A stretch of 64,000 nucleotides of DNA, from assembly GCF_040225985.1 (NCBI RefSeq), contig NZ_JBBPEU010000007.1, positions 124,001 through 188,000 on the forward strand. Direction: 5' to 3'. The stretch is from Shimia sp040225985. GTDB taxonomy: Bacteria > Pseudomonadota > Alphaproteobacteria > Rhodobacterales > Rhodobacteraceae. Below are positions 17,392 through 26,754 of the stretch, in pieces; within the stretch, counting starts at the first letter, position 1, and every line of letters begins with the position of its first letter. Below the pieces are notes generated by a model. That model ran no database searches. It was not told the origin of the DNA and saw only the letters and a list, made by a program, of their open reading frames with translations. Made by a program: the position numbers and the translations under genes.

Positions 17392-18788
17392 TGGAACCCA
17401 TTGATATTGGCCTTTGGGTCACGGGCGGGATGCTTGTGCTTGTCCTGATGGGCATGCGGGTCGCCTTTGCGGCGGGGCTTGCAGGGTTTGTTGGCCTTGT
17501 TTGGCTGCGTTGGAACGGCTTCAACTATGACCCCGAACGGTTCTGGAAGGCGGTCGAGATCAGTGTGCGCGTCGCAGGTCTGACGCCGCATTCCAAGGTC
17601 TCGGCCCATGTGCTAAGCCTGATCCCCGTCTTCATCCTGATCGGATACCTCGCCTATTATGCACGGCTGACCACGGCCCTGTTCGAGGCGGCCAAACGCT
17701 GGATCGCGTGGGTGCCGGGCGGGCTGGCGGTGTCGACCGTGTTTGCCACGGCGGGCTTTGCTGCGGTCTCGGGGGCCTCTGTCGCCACGGCGGCGGTGTT
17801 TGCCCGCATCGCCATTCCGGAAATGCTGAAATCCGGCTACAACAAACAGTTCGCCGCCGGCGTGGTTGCGGCTGGTGGCACGCTGGCCTCATTGATTCCG
17901 CCTTCTGCGATCCTCGTGATCTATGCCATCATCGTGGAACAGGACGTCGGCAAACTGCTGCTGGCAGGGTTCATCCCCGGAGCGTTTTCGGCGATTGTGT
18001 ATGCATTGCTGATCATCGGCATCGCGGTGGGGTTCAAGACCGTCGGTCCGCCGGTCACCGGCTTTACATGGAAAGAGCGGCTGGTTTCTCTGCCGCCCGC
18101 CCTGCCCATCGTAGCGGTGGTCGTGATCATCATCTTTTTTGTCTACAACCCGTTCGGTGACGCATGGGGAACACCCACCGAAGGCGGTGCAATCGGGGCC
18201 TTCATTGTCTTCCTGATGGCCCTGGGGCGCGGAATGCGCTGGCCTGAACTAAAGGCGGCCCTTCTGGAAACGGCCAAGCTGACCGTGATGATCTTTACGA
18301 TCATCTGGGGCGTGCTGATCTATGTGCGGTTCCTTGGCTTTGCCAAGCTGCCTGATGCTTTTGCCGACTGGATCACGGGGCTGGAGATGGCGCCGATCCT
18401 GATCCTGATCTGTATCCTTCTGGCTTATGCCGTGCTGGGCATGTTCATGGACGCCATCGGTATGCTACTTTTGACTCTGCCAGTGGTCTATCCGGCGATC
18501 ATGGCGCTGAATGGCGGCGAATATGTCAGCGCGGCAGACAGTGCCTTTGGCATGTCTGGCCCAATGTGCGCGATCTGGTTCGGGATCCTTGTGGTCAAGA
18601 TGGCCGAATTCTGCCTGATCACGCCGCCGATTGGCCTGAATTGTTTTGTCGTGGCCGGTGTGCGCGATGACCTGACGGTGCAGGACGTGTTCAAGGGGGT
18701 CATGCCCTTCTTCATCGCAGACGCGGTCACCATCGCCTTGCTGGTCGCTTTCCCGGCGATCGTGCTCTGGTTGCCATCGCTTGCCTGA
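17391..18788 (+). CDS. TRAP transporter large permease, DctM family
   Basis: 465 residues with about twelve transmembrane segments. It carries the sodium- or proton-coupled uptake of the acid delivered by the binding protein. SGASVATAAVFARIAIPEML and AAGGTLASLIPPSAILVIYA are the typical DctM re-entrant hairpin motifs. GMFMDAIGMLLLTLPVVYP and LITPPIGLNCFVVAGV are the matching second half. A long insert near residues 45-65 (NGFNYDPERFWKAVEISVRV) is somewhat unusual. The operon is dctP-dctQ-dctM and ends at a strong terminator. Confidence 0.93.
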   Translation: MEPIDIGLWVTGGMLVLVLMGMRVAFAAGLAGFVGLVWLRWNGFNYDPERFWKAVEISVRVAGLTPHSKVSAHVLSLIPVFILIGYLAYYARLTTALFEAAKRWIAWVPGGLAVSTVFATAGFAAVSGASVATAAVFARIAIPEMLKSGYNKQFAAGVVAAGGTLASLIPPSAILVIYAIIVEQDVGKLLLAGFIPGAFSAIVYALLIIGIAVGFKTVGPPVTGFTWKERLVSLPPALPIVAVVVIIIFFVYNPFGDAWGTPTEGGAIGAFIVFLMALGRGMRWPELKAALLETAKLTVMIFTIIWGVLIYVRFLGFAKLPDAFADWITGLEMAPILILICILLAYAVLGMFMDAIGMLLLTLPVVYPAIMALNGGEYVSAADSAFGMSGPMCAIWFGILVVKMAEFCLITPPIGLNCFVVAGVRDDLTVQDVFKGVMPFFIADAVTIALLVAFPAIVLWLPSLA

Positions 18789-18792
18789 TACA

Positions 18793-18827
18793 CATGGGCC
18801 GCCAACCTTGGGCGGCCCATGCTTTTT
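18793..18827 (+). terminator. Rho-independent terminator of the TRAP operon
   Basis: CATGGGCCGCC and GGCGGCCCATG form a perfect eleven-base-pair stem with a seven-base loop, followed by CTTTTTCCC. It starts five bases past the dctM stop. Confidence 0.92.
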
Positions 18828-18911
18828 CCCATTTCCAAATAGGCCACGCAGCACCTTCAACCCGCGCGGCATTTAAGGTAAGAGCGCCCAATCTCAGACA
18901 CGGGCCCGCCA

Positions 18912-19586
18912 ATGATCGACATCCGCAATGTCTCGCTTGCTTACGGAGAGCGCACGGTTCTTCACGATGTGTCGCTGCACCTGCGCGAACGCCGGATTGC
19001 CATCGTTGGGGCAAACGGATCGGGGAAATCCTCGTTTGCACGCCTGCTGAACGGGCTGGTCTTGCCAACAGATGGCGATGTCGAGGTCGACGGAATGAAC
19101 ACGCGCAACAAGGGTAAGGACATCCGCCAGAAAGTCGGTTTCGTGTTCCAGAACCCTGACAACCAGATCGTGTTTCCCGTGGTCGAAGAGGATCTGGCCT
19201 TCGGCATGAAGAACCTCGGCCTGCCGAAAGCGACAATCGCCCAGAAGATTGACGCGGTCCTTGCACGCTATGACATGACCGACCTGAAAGAGCATCCCGC
19301 GCACCTTCTGTCCGGGGGGCAGAAACAGCTGTTGGCGATTTCCGGCGTGCTGGTGATGGACCCGGCCTATATCGTGATGGATGAACCCACGACCCTTCTG
19401 GACCTGCGCAACAAGCGGCGCGTGGCGCGCGCGATTTCCGACCTGGAGCAAACGGTGATCCTTGTCACACATGATCTGGATCTGATCTCTGATTTCGACC
19501 GCGTCATCGTGTTCGACGAAGGGCGCGTGATCGCCGATGACACCCCGCAAGCGGCCATCCCGCTTTATGTCGCGCGGATGACCTGA
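18912..19586 (+). CDS. bioM: ECF transporter ATP-binding protein BioM
   Basis: 224 residues, a short ABC ATPase. Walker A is GANGSGKSS, the Q-loop is FQNPDNQIVFP (typical of ECF ATPases), the signature is LLSGGQKQ and Walker B is YIVMDEPTT. With BioN and BioY it forms the energised biotin uptake complex at the inner membrane. The assignment to biotin rests on bioY further along the operon. The stop overlaps the bioN start by one base. Confidence 0.9.
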   Translation: MIDIRNVSLAYGERTVLHDVSLHLRERRIAIVGANGSGKSSFARLLNGLVLPTDGDVEVDGMNTRNKGKDIRQKVGFVFQNPDNQIVFPVVEEDLAFGMKNLGLPKATIAQKIDAVLARYDMTDLKEHPAHLLSGGQKQLLAISGVLVMDPAYIVMDEPTTLLDLRNKRRVARAISDLEQTVILVTHDLDLISDFDRVIVFDEGRVIADDTPQAAIPLYVARMT

Positions 19587-20182
19587 TGCTTGATCTCTAT
19601 TCCCCCGGCACGTCACTCCTACACAGGCTGTCCCCCGCGCCCAAGCTGCTGGCGTTGATGATTGGGGCGACGCTCTTGTTCGTGAACGAAAGCCTTGTTT
19701 TGACCGTGGCCGCATTGGGGACCGTGCTGGCCCTTTTTCCGGCGGCGCAACTGACATTGCGGCAGGCTGGTCAACAGGTCCGCCCCCTTCTGTGGATCTT
19801 CATCCTGTTCTTTGTGCTGCAATGGTGGCTGTCGGGGCTGGAATTGGCAGCGTTTGTCGTTCTGCGGCTTGCCACCCTGATCCTGCTGGCAAGTCTTGTC
19901 ACGCTCACCACCCGATCCAGCGACATGATCGACACCATGACAGCTGGGCTTCGGTTCCTGAAACCGTTTGGGGTGAACCCTGCGAAGGTTGGCCTCGCGA
20001 TCTCACTTGCCCTGCGGTTTATCCCGGTGCTGGCGCAGATCACGCAGGACGTGCGCGAAGCGCAAAAAGCGCGTGGTCTGGAAAGATCTGTCATCGCGGT
20101 CGCCATGCCCGTCGCCATCCGCGCGATCAAGATGGCGGACGATATTTCGGATGCCATCGAATCCAGAGGATATCGTCCCTAA
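19586..20182 (+). CDS. bioN: ECF transporter transmembrane (T) protein BioN
   Basis: 198 residues with four or five transmembrane segments. It carries the two coupling Ala-Arg-Gly-type motifs of T components: REAQKARGLER near residue 155 and ESRGYRP at the C-terminus. These couple the ATPases to the substrate-binding S protein. The short GTSLLHRLSPAPKLLAL N-terminus is typical. Translation is coupled to bioM (TGATG). A 106-base gap separates it from bioY. Confidence 0.9.
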   Translation: MLDLYSPGTSLLHRLSPAPKLLALMIGATLLFVNESLVLTVAALGTVLALFPAAQLTLRQAGQQVRPLLWIFILFFVLQWWLSGLELAAFVVLRLATLILLASLVTLTTRSSDMIDTMTAGLRFLKPFGVNPAKVGLAISLALRFIPVLAQITQDVREAQKARGLERSVIAVAMPVAIRAIKMADDISDAIESRGYRP

Positions 20183-20288
20183 GATATCCCGATTTTCTGC
20201 ACCTGCACTTGCCTGCCTGTCCGGGTCTTTTTACCAGACCCGCCAACCCCAAAGCCTCGCACGGGACAGGATCAAGAAGGAAAACCCA

Positions 20289-20825
20289 ATGGACACCAAG
20301 AGCCTTGTCTATATCGCGCTTTTTGCAGCGCTCACAGCCGCCCTCGGGCTGATGCCCCCGATCAGTTTCGCAGGCCTCGCCCTGCCCCCGATTACCGCAC
20401 AATCCCTTGGCGTTATGCTGGCTGGCGCCGTGGCTGGGGCGCGCCGCGGTGGTCTGGCGCTGTTGCTGTTTATCGCGCTGGTCGCGGTCGGATTGCCGCT
20501 GCTTGCCGGCGGGCGCGGCGGCATCGGCGTATTCTTCGGCGCCTCGGGCGGCTTCCTACTTGCGTGGCCGCTGTCGGCCGCATTGATCGGGTTCCTGATG
20601 GCAAAGAACCCCGGTGCCAATTTCATCACTACCGCGCTCTATATTGCTTTGGGTGGCATCGTGCTGATGTACGTCATCGGCATCCCATGGATGGCCTTGG
20701 TTGCAAAGATGCCGCTTTCCAAAGCCGTGACCATCATGCTGGCCTATGTGCCCGGCGACCTTGTCAAAGTGGTGATAGCCACTATCATCGCCCGTGGCCT
20801 GCGTCGGGCCTATCCCAATCTCTGA
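20289..20825 (+). CDS. bioY: Biotin transporter S component BioY
   Basis: 178 residues from the ATG preceded by AAGGA. Several transmembrane helices span the protein. The BioY pattern is clear: TAQSLGVMLAGAVAGARRGG, then VGLPLLAGGRGGIGVFFGASGGFLLAWP, the segment that lines the biotin pocket (given here by its key parts). The C-terminus ends YVPGDLVKVVIATIIARGLRR, which is characteristic of the family. It captures biotin at the membrane. An acyl-CoA synthetase gene follows after nine bases. Confidence 0.93.
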   Translation: MDTKSLVYIALFAALTAALGLMPPISFAGLALPPITAQSLGVMLAGAVAGARRGGLALLLFIALVAVGLPLLAGGRGGIGVFFGASGGFLLAWPLSAALIGFLMAKNPGANFITTALYIALGGIVLMYVIGIPWMALVAKMPLSKAVTIMLAYVPGDLVKVVIATIIARGLRRAYPNL

Positions 20826-20834
20826 GGACACGGC

Positions 20835-22340
20835 TTGCCCCTTCGCAATGCAATAGAAACCCATGCCCGCCAGCGTCCCGATGCGCTGGCGGTCTGTATT
20901 TCGGGCACCCGCCTGACCTATGGCGCGCTGCATAAGCGCATCGCGCGCCTGAACACCGCGCTGGCCGCCCTGCCTGCACAATTGCGCAGCGGGTTTGCCC
21001 TGCCAGAGACCGGGCGCCTGTTTGCTTATGCGGCTGGCAATCACCCGTCGGCAGCCCCGATGCTGAGCACCGCACTTGCGACGCCGCACGCGGTTGCCCT
21101 TCTTGATCCTCAATGGCCGGACAACCTGCATCAGCAGATGCTGTCAAAGCTTCCACCGGATGCCGTGTTCTGTCTGTCGTCGCAAACCGCCCTGATCGAC
21201 GCCGCAAGGCATCTTGGCATTCCTGCCATCCGGGTCGACACGGATGAATTTGCCGCGTTCGAGGGCCCTGCCGACCCGCTGCTATGGACCCAAGGCTCTG
21301 ACATCTTCATGGTGGGTTTCACATCGGGCACCACGTCACGCCCCAAGGCTTTTGCCCGCGCACGCCACTCCTGGCGGGCCTCGCTGGACGCAAGCCGCTG
21401 GGCCTTTGCCCTCACGGACAAGAGCCACACCTTCGCCCCTGGCCCTCTTGCACACGGGATCACCCTTTATGCTTTTGCCGAGACCCTTGAAATGGGGGCC
21501 AGCTTTCACGGGCTAACCCGTTTCGATCTGGGCGACGCACATCGCGCCATGGCGGACACCCGCCGGATCGTGGCCGTGCCGACCATGTTGGGCGCGCTGG
21601 CCCGTGGCGCGGCGCAGGACCAGATCATCGAGATCACAACGGCGGGGGCCAAGCTTGATCCGGGGCTGCTGGGGCGGGCACGGAAAGTGTTTCCCAAGGC
21701 CCGTATCCACGAATACTACGGCGCGTCTGAACTGGGATTTGTCAGCCTCAACACCCATGGCCCCCAAAGCTCTTCTGCACCGGCCAACAGCGTGGGGCAC
21801 CCGTTTCCACATGTCTCCCTGTCGATCCGCCACAATGGCGAGGAACTCCCGCAGGGTGAGACAGGCACGATTTTTGTACGTGGGGATCTTGCCATCGACG
21901 GCTATCTCTGGGGCGGGCGCCACAGCGGATTTCGACGCGAAGGCCCCTGGGCCACGGTCGGGGATTTGGGGCGTCTGAACAGCGACGGCTCGCTTTCTCT
22001 GTTGGGCCGTGAAGGAGGCATGGTGATCACAGCCGGTCACAATGTCTATCCGCAAGAGATTGAAACCGCCCTGTCCGAAATCGCAGGGGTCGAAGGGGCT
22101 GTTGTGTTCGGGCAGTTGCACCCATCGCGCGGGCAAGAGGTCGTCGCAATTGTCGGCGGTAACGCTCTGATTGAAGAAATCCGCGCCCAGTTGGCGCTGC
22201 GCCTGCCGCGTTACAAGCTACCCCGCAGGTTTTTTCGGCTCGACGCATGGCCCCTGACCAGCAGCGGCAAGGTCGACCGGGCCGCCCTGCAAAACTGGTT
22301 GAAAGAAAAGGATGACCGGCTTGTTCCCTTGTCCGCCTGA
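20835..22340 (+). CDS. AMP-binding acyl-CoA synthetase, biotin-locus type
   Basis: 501 residues from a TTG start preceded by GAGGA; no better ATG is found. Adenylation motifs are FTSGTTSRPKAFAR (P-loop), EYYGASELGF, VGDLGRL and the C-terminal LTSSGKVDR with its catalytic Lys. It ligates an unknown carboxylate to CoA. It begins nine bases after bioY and overlaps a thiolase gene. In Rhodobacterales such a ligase and thiolase often accompany bioMNY, which suggests a role in biotin precursor (pimeloyl-type) metabolism. That role is inference only. Confidence 0.8.
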   Translation: MPLRNAIETHARQRPDALAVCISGTRLTYGALHKRIARLNTALAALPAQLRSGFALPETGRLFAYAAGNHPSAAPMLSTALATPHAVALLDPQWPDNLHQQMLSKLPPDAVFCLSSQTALIDAARHLGIPAIRVDTDEFAAFEGPADPLLWTQGSDIFMVGFTSGTTSRPKAFARARHSWRASLDASRWAFALTDKSHTFAPGPLAHGITLYAFAETLEMGASFHGLTRFDLGDAHRAMADTRRIVAVPTMLGALARGAAQDQIIEITTAGAKLDPGLLGRARKVFPKARIHEYYGASELGFVSLNTHGPQSSSAPANSVGHPFPHVSLSIRHNGEELPQGETGTIFVRGDLAIDGYLWGGRHSGFRREGPWATVGDLGRLNSDGSLSLLGREGGMVITAGHNVYPQEIETALSEIAGVEGAVVFGQLHPSRGQEVVAIVGGNALIEEIRAQLALRLPRYKLPRRFFRLDAWPLTSSGKVDRAALQNWLKEKDDRLVPLSA

Positions 22341-23490
22341 AATCCAGCCCGTGATCATTGCCGCCCGTAGGACCCCGATCGGCCGCGCAGGCGGCGATTT
22401 CCGCGATGTCGAGATCGAGAATCTGGCCGCGCCGGTTCTTGCTGCCGCGCTTACTGATTCCGGTGCACCGCCCGCCGAGATTGATGATGTGATCCTGGGC
22501 AATGCCGCCGGACCGGGCGGCAATATCGCCCGCCTGTCGGCACTCACAGCTTGGGGTGACACCTCTGTGCCGGGTGTCACCGTCGATCGGCAATGCGGAT
22601 CCGGGCTCGAAGCAGTTATTCTGGCCTGCCGCCTGATCCAAAGCGGCGCGGGCTGCCTGTTCATTGCTGGCGGCGTCGAAAGCCAAAGCCGCAAACCACT
22701 GCGGGCCTTCCCAACGAAGAGAGGGGCCGAGCCGGCATTTTACGAACGCGCCCGCTTTGCGCCGGATGCCATTGGCGACCCCGAGATGGGCATTGCCGCC
22801 GACACGGTGGCAGACCGCTATGGGGTGACCCGCGCGCGACAGGACGCCTATGCCCTGCAGTCCCATCGCCGAGCCATCGCCGCACAACATGCTGGGGTGT
22901 TTGAGGCCGAAATCGTCCCAGTCGCGGACATTACAAGCGATGCCTGCCCTCGCGATGACCTGACACCAGAGCGCCTTGCGCGCCTCCGGCCCGCGTTCTC
23001 AGCGGCCGGCACGGTGACCGTCGCGAATGCCTGCCCGTTGAATGACGGGGCTGCGGCTCTGGTGATCACGACGGCAACTCGCGCCCGTGCCCTTGGCCAC
23101 AACAAAGCCCTCGCCTTCATGGATGCAGCAACGGCAGGTGTCGATCCGAATGTGCTTGGTATCGGGCCGGTGGCGTCGACACAAAAATTAATGGAGCGCC
23201 ACCAGACCCTCACGCTTCACGACGTCACCCATGTGGAGTTTAATGAAGCCTTTGCCAGCCAGACACTGGCCTGTTTCGATGCCCTAGGCCTGCCCTCGGA
23301 CCTGCCCAATCCCCAGGGCGGAGCCATTGCCCTGGGACATCCGTTCGGGGCATCGGGCGCAATTCTGGCAACGCGCCTTTTCACACAACTGGTGCGCCAA
23401 ACCGCACCAGACCACGCGCTGGCGCTCGCCATGATCGGGATCGGGGGTGGTTTGGGTCTGACTGCCGCCTTCCGGCCCATCACGCTCTGA
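22312..23490 (+). CDS. Thiolase family protein lacking the second catalytic Cys
   Basis: 392 residues from the first ATG, which overlaps the synthetase by 29 bases. A GTG at 22351 would give VIIAARRTPIGR, the usual thiolase start, and remains possible. The nucleophile is in DRQCGSGLEA. NEAFA and GGAIALGHPFGASG are both present. The C-terminal motif, normally Cys-x-Gly-Gly-Gly, reads MIGIGGGLG, so the acid/base Cys is replaced by Gly. The reaction may therefore be non-standard. It probably works with the adjacent acyl-CoA ligase. Confidence 0.82.
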   Translation: MTGLFPCPPEIQPVIIAARRTPIGRAGGDFRDVEIENLAAPVLAAALTDSGAPPAEIDDVILGNAAGPGGNIARLSALTAWGDTSVPGVTVDRQCGSGLEAVILACRLIQSGAGCLFIAGGVESQSRKPLRAFPTKRGAEPAFYERARFAPDAIGDPEMGIAADTVADRYGVTRARQDAYALQSHRRAIAAQHAGVFEAEIVPVADITSDACPRDDLTPERLARLRPAFSAAGTVTVANACPLNDGAAALVITTATRARALGHNKALAFMDAATAGVDPNVLGIGPVASTQKLMERHQTLTLHDVTHVEFNEAFASQTLACFDALGLPSDLPNPQGGAIALGHPFGASGAILATRLFTQLVRQTAPDHALALAMIGIGGGLGLTAAFRPITL

Positions 23491-23499
23491 CTTTTTCTT

Positions 23500-23546
23500 G
23501 GGGCAAAGCCCCTGACAAAAAAACGGGGCCGCCGAAGCGACCCCGT
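23500..23546. terminator. Terminator region between the convergent thiolase and ilvD genes
   Basis: Two hairpins: GGGGC-AAA-GCCCC at 23500-23512, and ACGGGGCCGC-CGAA-GCGACCCCGT at 23523-23546 (one mismatch). On the minus strand the second is followed by seven T residues, making it the ilvD terminator. The first may serve the thiolase gene. Confidence 0.8.
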
Positions 23547-23569
23547 CACACTGTTAGAGGATAAAGGAT

Positions 23570-25423
23570 TTATTCGTCGTCTTCATCCAGCACACGCACC
23601 GCACCGGTCGAGGCATTGGAGACATGCGCCGCATAGACCTTGAGTGCTTTTGACACCGCACGCGGACGGCCTTCGGCCTTCCAGAACTTCTTGTCTGCCT
23701 GCGGGTGGTTTGCACGGCGACGCGCCAGTTCCTCGTCGCTCACATCCAGGTGGATCGAGCGGTTCGGCACCGAGATCTTGATCTTGTCACCATCTTCGAC
23801 AAGGCCAATCACACCCTTTTCCGCCGCCTCCGGCGAGGCGTGGCCAATCGACAGACCAGCCGTACCGCCAGAGAAGCGTCCGTCGGTCAAGAGCGCACAG
23901 GTCGTGTCCAGTTTCTTCGACTTCAGGTAAGCGGTCGGATAGAGCATCTCCTGCATCCCCGGTCCACCTTTCGGCCCTTCATAGCGGATCACGACCACCG
24001 AATAGGGCTTCACTTCGCCCTGCAGGATGCCGTGCATCGCGTCTTCCATCGATTCAAAGACCTTGGCGGTGCCTTCGAATTCGTACATTTCCTTGATGAC
24101 ACCGGCGGTTTTCAAGATACAGCCCTGCTCGGCAATATTTCCGAACAACACGCAGAGGCCGCCCTCTTCGGAATAGGCGTTCTCGAAATCGCGCACACAG
24201 CCATCCTTGATGTCGAGATCCAGCTCGGTATACATCCGCGACTGGCTGAAGGCTTCGGTGGTGCGCACGCCACCGGGGGCCGCAATGTAAAGATCACGCG
24301 CTTCGTTGCCGGCTGTTTCCCGGCGCACGTCCCATTTGTCGATGAAGTCGCCCATAGTCTTTTCATGCACCGTGGCGCAATCGCGGTGGATTTTACCCTC
24401 ACGGTCCAGCTCGCCCATGATGCGGGCAATACCGCCGGCGCGGTGCACGTCTTCCATGTGGTATTCAGGCGTCGAAGGCGCCACTTTGCAAAGATGCGGG
24501 ATCTCGCGGCTCATGCGGTCCATGTCGGCCATGGTGAAATCTACCTTACCCTCATGCGCAATCGCCAGAAGGTGGAGCACGGTGTTGGTGGAACCACCCA
24601 TCGCGATATCCAGCGCCATGGCGTTCTCGAACGCCTTGAAGTTGGCGATCCCGCGCGGCAGCGCGGTCTCATCGCCATGCTTGTACCAGCGTTCACAAAG
24701 TTCGACGATCTTGTGCCCGGCTTCCTCGAAAAGACCACGGCGCTTGGAATGGGTCGCCAGAAGCGAGCCATTGCCCGGCAGCGCCAGGCCCAGCGCCTCG
24801 GCCAGACAGTTCATCGAGTTGGCAGTGAACATCCCCGAGCACGACCCGCAAGTCGGACAGGCCGAGCGTTCCAGCTTTTCAACCTCTTCTTCGCTGCGGT
24901 CCTCGTCGGTCGCACCAACGATGGCAGTCACGAGATCGGCTTTGTGTTCCCCGTCTTTCAAGATCACCTTGCCTGCCTCCATAGGGCCGCCCGAGACAAA
25001 GATCGCGGGGATGTTCAGGCGCATTGCAGCCATCAGCATACCGGGCGTGATCTTGTCACAGTTCGAAATACAGACCAGCGCGTCGGCACAGTGGGCGTTG
25101 GCCATGTATTCCACGCTGTCGGCGATGACTTCGCGCGAGGGCAGCGAATACAGCATCCCGTCATGGCCCATCGCAATCCCGTCATCCACGGCGATGGTGT
25201 TCATTTCCTTGGCGACACCGCCTGCCTTTTCAATCTCGCGCGCGACCAGTTGGCCCATGTCCTTGAGGTGCACGTGGCCGGGCACAAATTGTGTGAACGA
25301 GTTGACCACACAGACAATAGGCTTGCCGAAATCCTCGGTTTGCATACCTGTCGCACGCCACAGCGCGCGGGCAGCGGCCATGCGACGGCCGAAAGTGGAT
25401 GTCTTGGAACGAAGATCAGGCAT
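23570..25423 (-). CDS. ilvD: Dihydroxy-acid dehydratase
   Basis: 617 residues from the ATG with AGGAG seven bases upstream. A longer in-frame leader of 83 codons is not conserved. It dehydrates 2,3-dihydroxy acids in valine, leucine and isoleucine synthesis and also supplies ketoisovalerate for panB. Iron-sulfur ligands are in CISNCDKITPGM and CPTCGSCSGMFTANSMNCL. The late TDGRFSGGTAGLSIGHASPEA motif has the catalytic Ser. It is divergent from an oxidoreductase operon, with 224 bases between them. Confidence 0.96.
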   Translation of the reverse strand: MPDLRSKTSTFGRRMAAARALWRATGMQTEDFGKPIVCVVNSFTQFVPGHVHLKDMGQLVAREIEKAGGVAKEMNTIAVDDGIAMGHDGMLYSLPSREVIADSVEYMANAHCADALVCISNCDKITPGMLMAAMRLNIPAIFVSGGPMEAGKVILKDGEHKADLVTAIVGATDEDRSEEEVEKLERSACPTCGSCSGMFTANSMNCLAEALGLALPGNGSLLATHSKRRGLFEEAGHKIVELCERWYKHGDETALPRGIANFKAFENAMALDIAMGGSTNTVLHLLAIAHEGKVDFTMADMDRMSREIPHLCKVAPSTPEYHMEDVHRAGGIARIMGELDREGKIHRDCATVHEKTMGDFIDKWDVRRETAGNEARDLYIAAPGGVRTTEAFSQSRMYTELDLDIKDGCVRDFENAYSEEGGLCVLFGNIAEQGCILKTAGVIKEMYEFEGTAKVFESMEDAMHGILQGEVKPYSVVVIRYEGPKGGPGMQEMLYPTAYLKSKKLDTTCALLTDGRFSGGTAGLSIGHASPEAAEKGVIGLVEDGDKIKISVPNRSIHLDVSDEELARRRANHPQADKKFWKAEGRPRAVSKALKVYAAHVSNASTGAVRVLDEDDE

Positions 25424-25647
25424 GGTAGGTCTCCTGTTGCGCGTTTTGGCCCATATAGGGTCTGACAAGGACGGGTGCCACCACCAACCCCGTTTTGCAA
25501 GAGGACTCGCGCAAAATTCGTGCTTTTCCACCACCGGAAAGGATGGAAACCATCCGGCTGCCCCGCCCCATGGGTAACATCCTGACAGCCACACCCAATG
25601 CCCATGCCGCCCATTGACGCCAAACGTGGTTCTGTCAGTGTGGCGCC

Positions 25648-26754
25648 ATGCAGAACACCCGGGCAGACACAACCATCATAGGCGGCGGCGTGGTCGGATT
25701 GTCGATCGCGCTTGGATTGCTGCGTGCCGGTGAAAAGATACATGTGCTGGACGGGGCCGATCACGATCCCCGCGCCAGCCTTGGAAACTTTGGGCTGACA
25801 TGGTTGCAGGGCAAGGGGGCGTCCTATGCGCCCTACACGCGTCGGACATGGCAGGCGATCACCGCCTGGCCCGACTTTGCCGCAACACTGCAAGACCTGT
25901 CCGGCATAGATGTCGCGCATCACGCGACGGGCGGTTACGAGTTTTTCACTGACCCGGACGAGCTTGACGGCATGGCGGCAGATCTTGCCGCGCAGTCCAA
26001 TACGCTCGGGCCCGGGTTTTCGTACGAAGTTTTGGACAATGCAGCCCTGAAACAGGCCCTGCCAGGCATTGGAGACACGGTCATCGGGGCCACCTATACC
26101 CCGCACGATGGCCATGTGAACCCGCTGCGTCTGCTGTCTGCCCTGCGGAAGGCCCTGCAGAATGGCAATGGTAGGATATCCAATGGATGGGTGGTGCAAG
26201 ATATCCGCCGCAATGGCGATGATGGGTTCACGCTGACGAATGCAAAGGGGGACGTGCATCAAACCGGCCGCGTGGTGCTGTGTGCAGGTCTGGGAGCGGC
26301 GGCGTTGGGCGAAAGACTGGGCTTTCGGGCCACGGTTCGGCCCCAGCGTGGCGAACTTCTGATCACGGAAAAGCTTGAAACTCGTTTGCCGTTCCTATCC
26401 TCGACTCTCCGACAGGTGGATGAAGGCGGCATCCAGATCGGCGGCACGAAATCGGATGGCGGACTGGATGACCGCGAGGCGATCGAGAAAATGCGCTTTC
26501 TGGCACGTCATGCCGTGGCAGTCTGGCCTGCGTTGAAAGATGTGAACGTGGTGCGCAGCTGGGGCGCCCTGCGGGTGATGACCGAAGACGGCTATCCGGT
26601 ATATGCCCGCGCACCCGATGGCAGCGAGGCTTATCTCGTGACCTGCCACAGCGGGGTGACACTTGCGCCGCTGCACGCGACGCTTTTGGCGGATTGGATC
26701 AACCAGACGTCAGCGGCGCCTGATCTGGAGGCTTTTTCCGATGCAAGATTCTAG
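25648..26754 (+). CDS. FAD-dependent D-amino-acid oxidase-like subunit of a heterotrimeric dehydrogenase
   Basis: 368 residues. The N-terminal dinucleotide motif is TTIIGGGVVGLSIALGLLRAGE. The DAO-type fold continues with HDGHVNPLRLLSALRKAL, GRVVLCAGLGAAALGERL, RPQRGELLIT and WGALRVMTEDGYPVY. It is the substrate-oxidising subunit of the HcnC/OoxB/LhpB group. The next two genes encode its small [2Fe-2S] and second FAD subunits, and all overlap, so they form one complex. The substrate could be an opine, D-hydroxyproline or another secondary amine. Confidence 0.82.
   Translation: MQNTRADTTIIGGGVVGLSIALGLLRAGEKIHVLDGADHDPRASLGNFGLTWLQGKGASYAPYTRRTWQAITAWPDFAATLQDLSGIDVAHHATGGYEFFTDPDELDGMAADLAAQSNTLGPGFSYEVLDNAALKQALPGIGDTVIGATYTPHDGHVNPLRLLSALRKALQNGNGRISNGWVVQDIRRNGDDGFTLTNAKGDVHQTGRVVLCAGLGAAALGERLGFRATVRPQRGELLITEKLETRLPFLSSTLRQVDEGGIQIGGTKSDGGLDDREAIEKMRFLARHAVAVWPALKDVNVVRSWGALRVMTEDGYPVYARAPDGSEAYLVTCHSGVTLAPLHATLLADWINQTSAAPDLEAFSDARF

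Noticed and set aside
18828..18911. Possible BioR box (TTATMKATAA) before bioM
   Set aside because: No match to the pattern was found in the 84-base gap.
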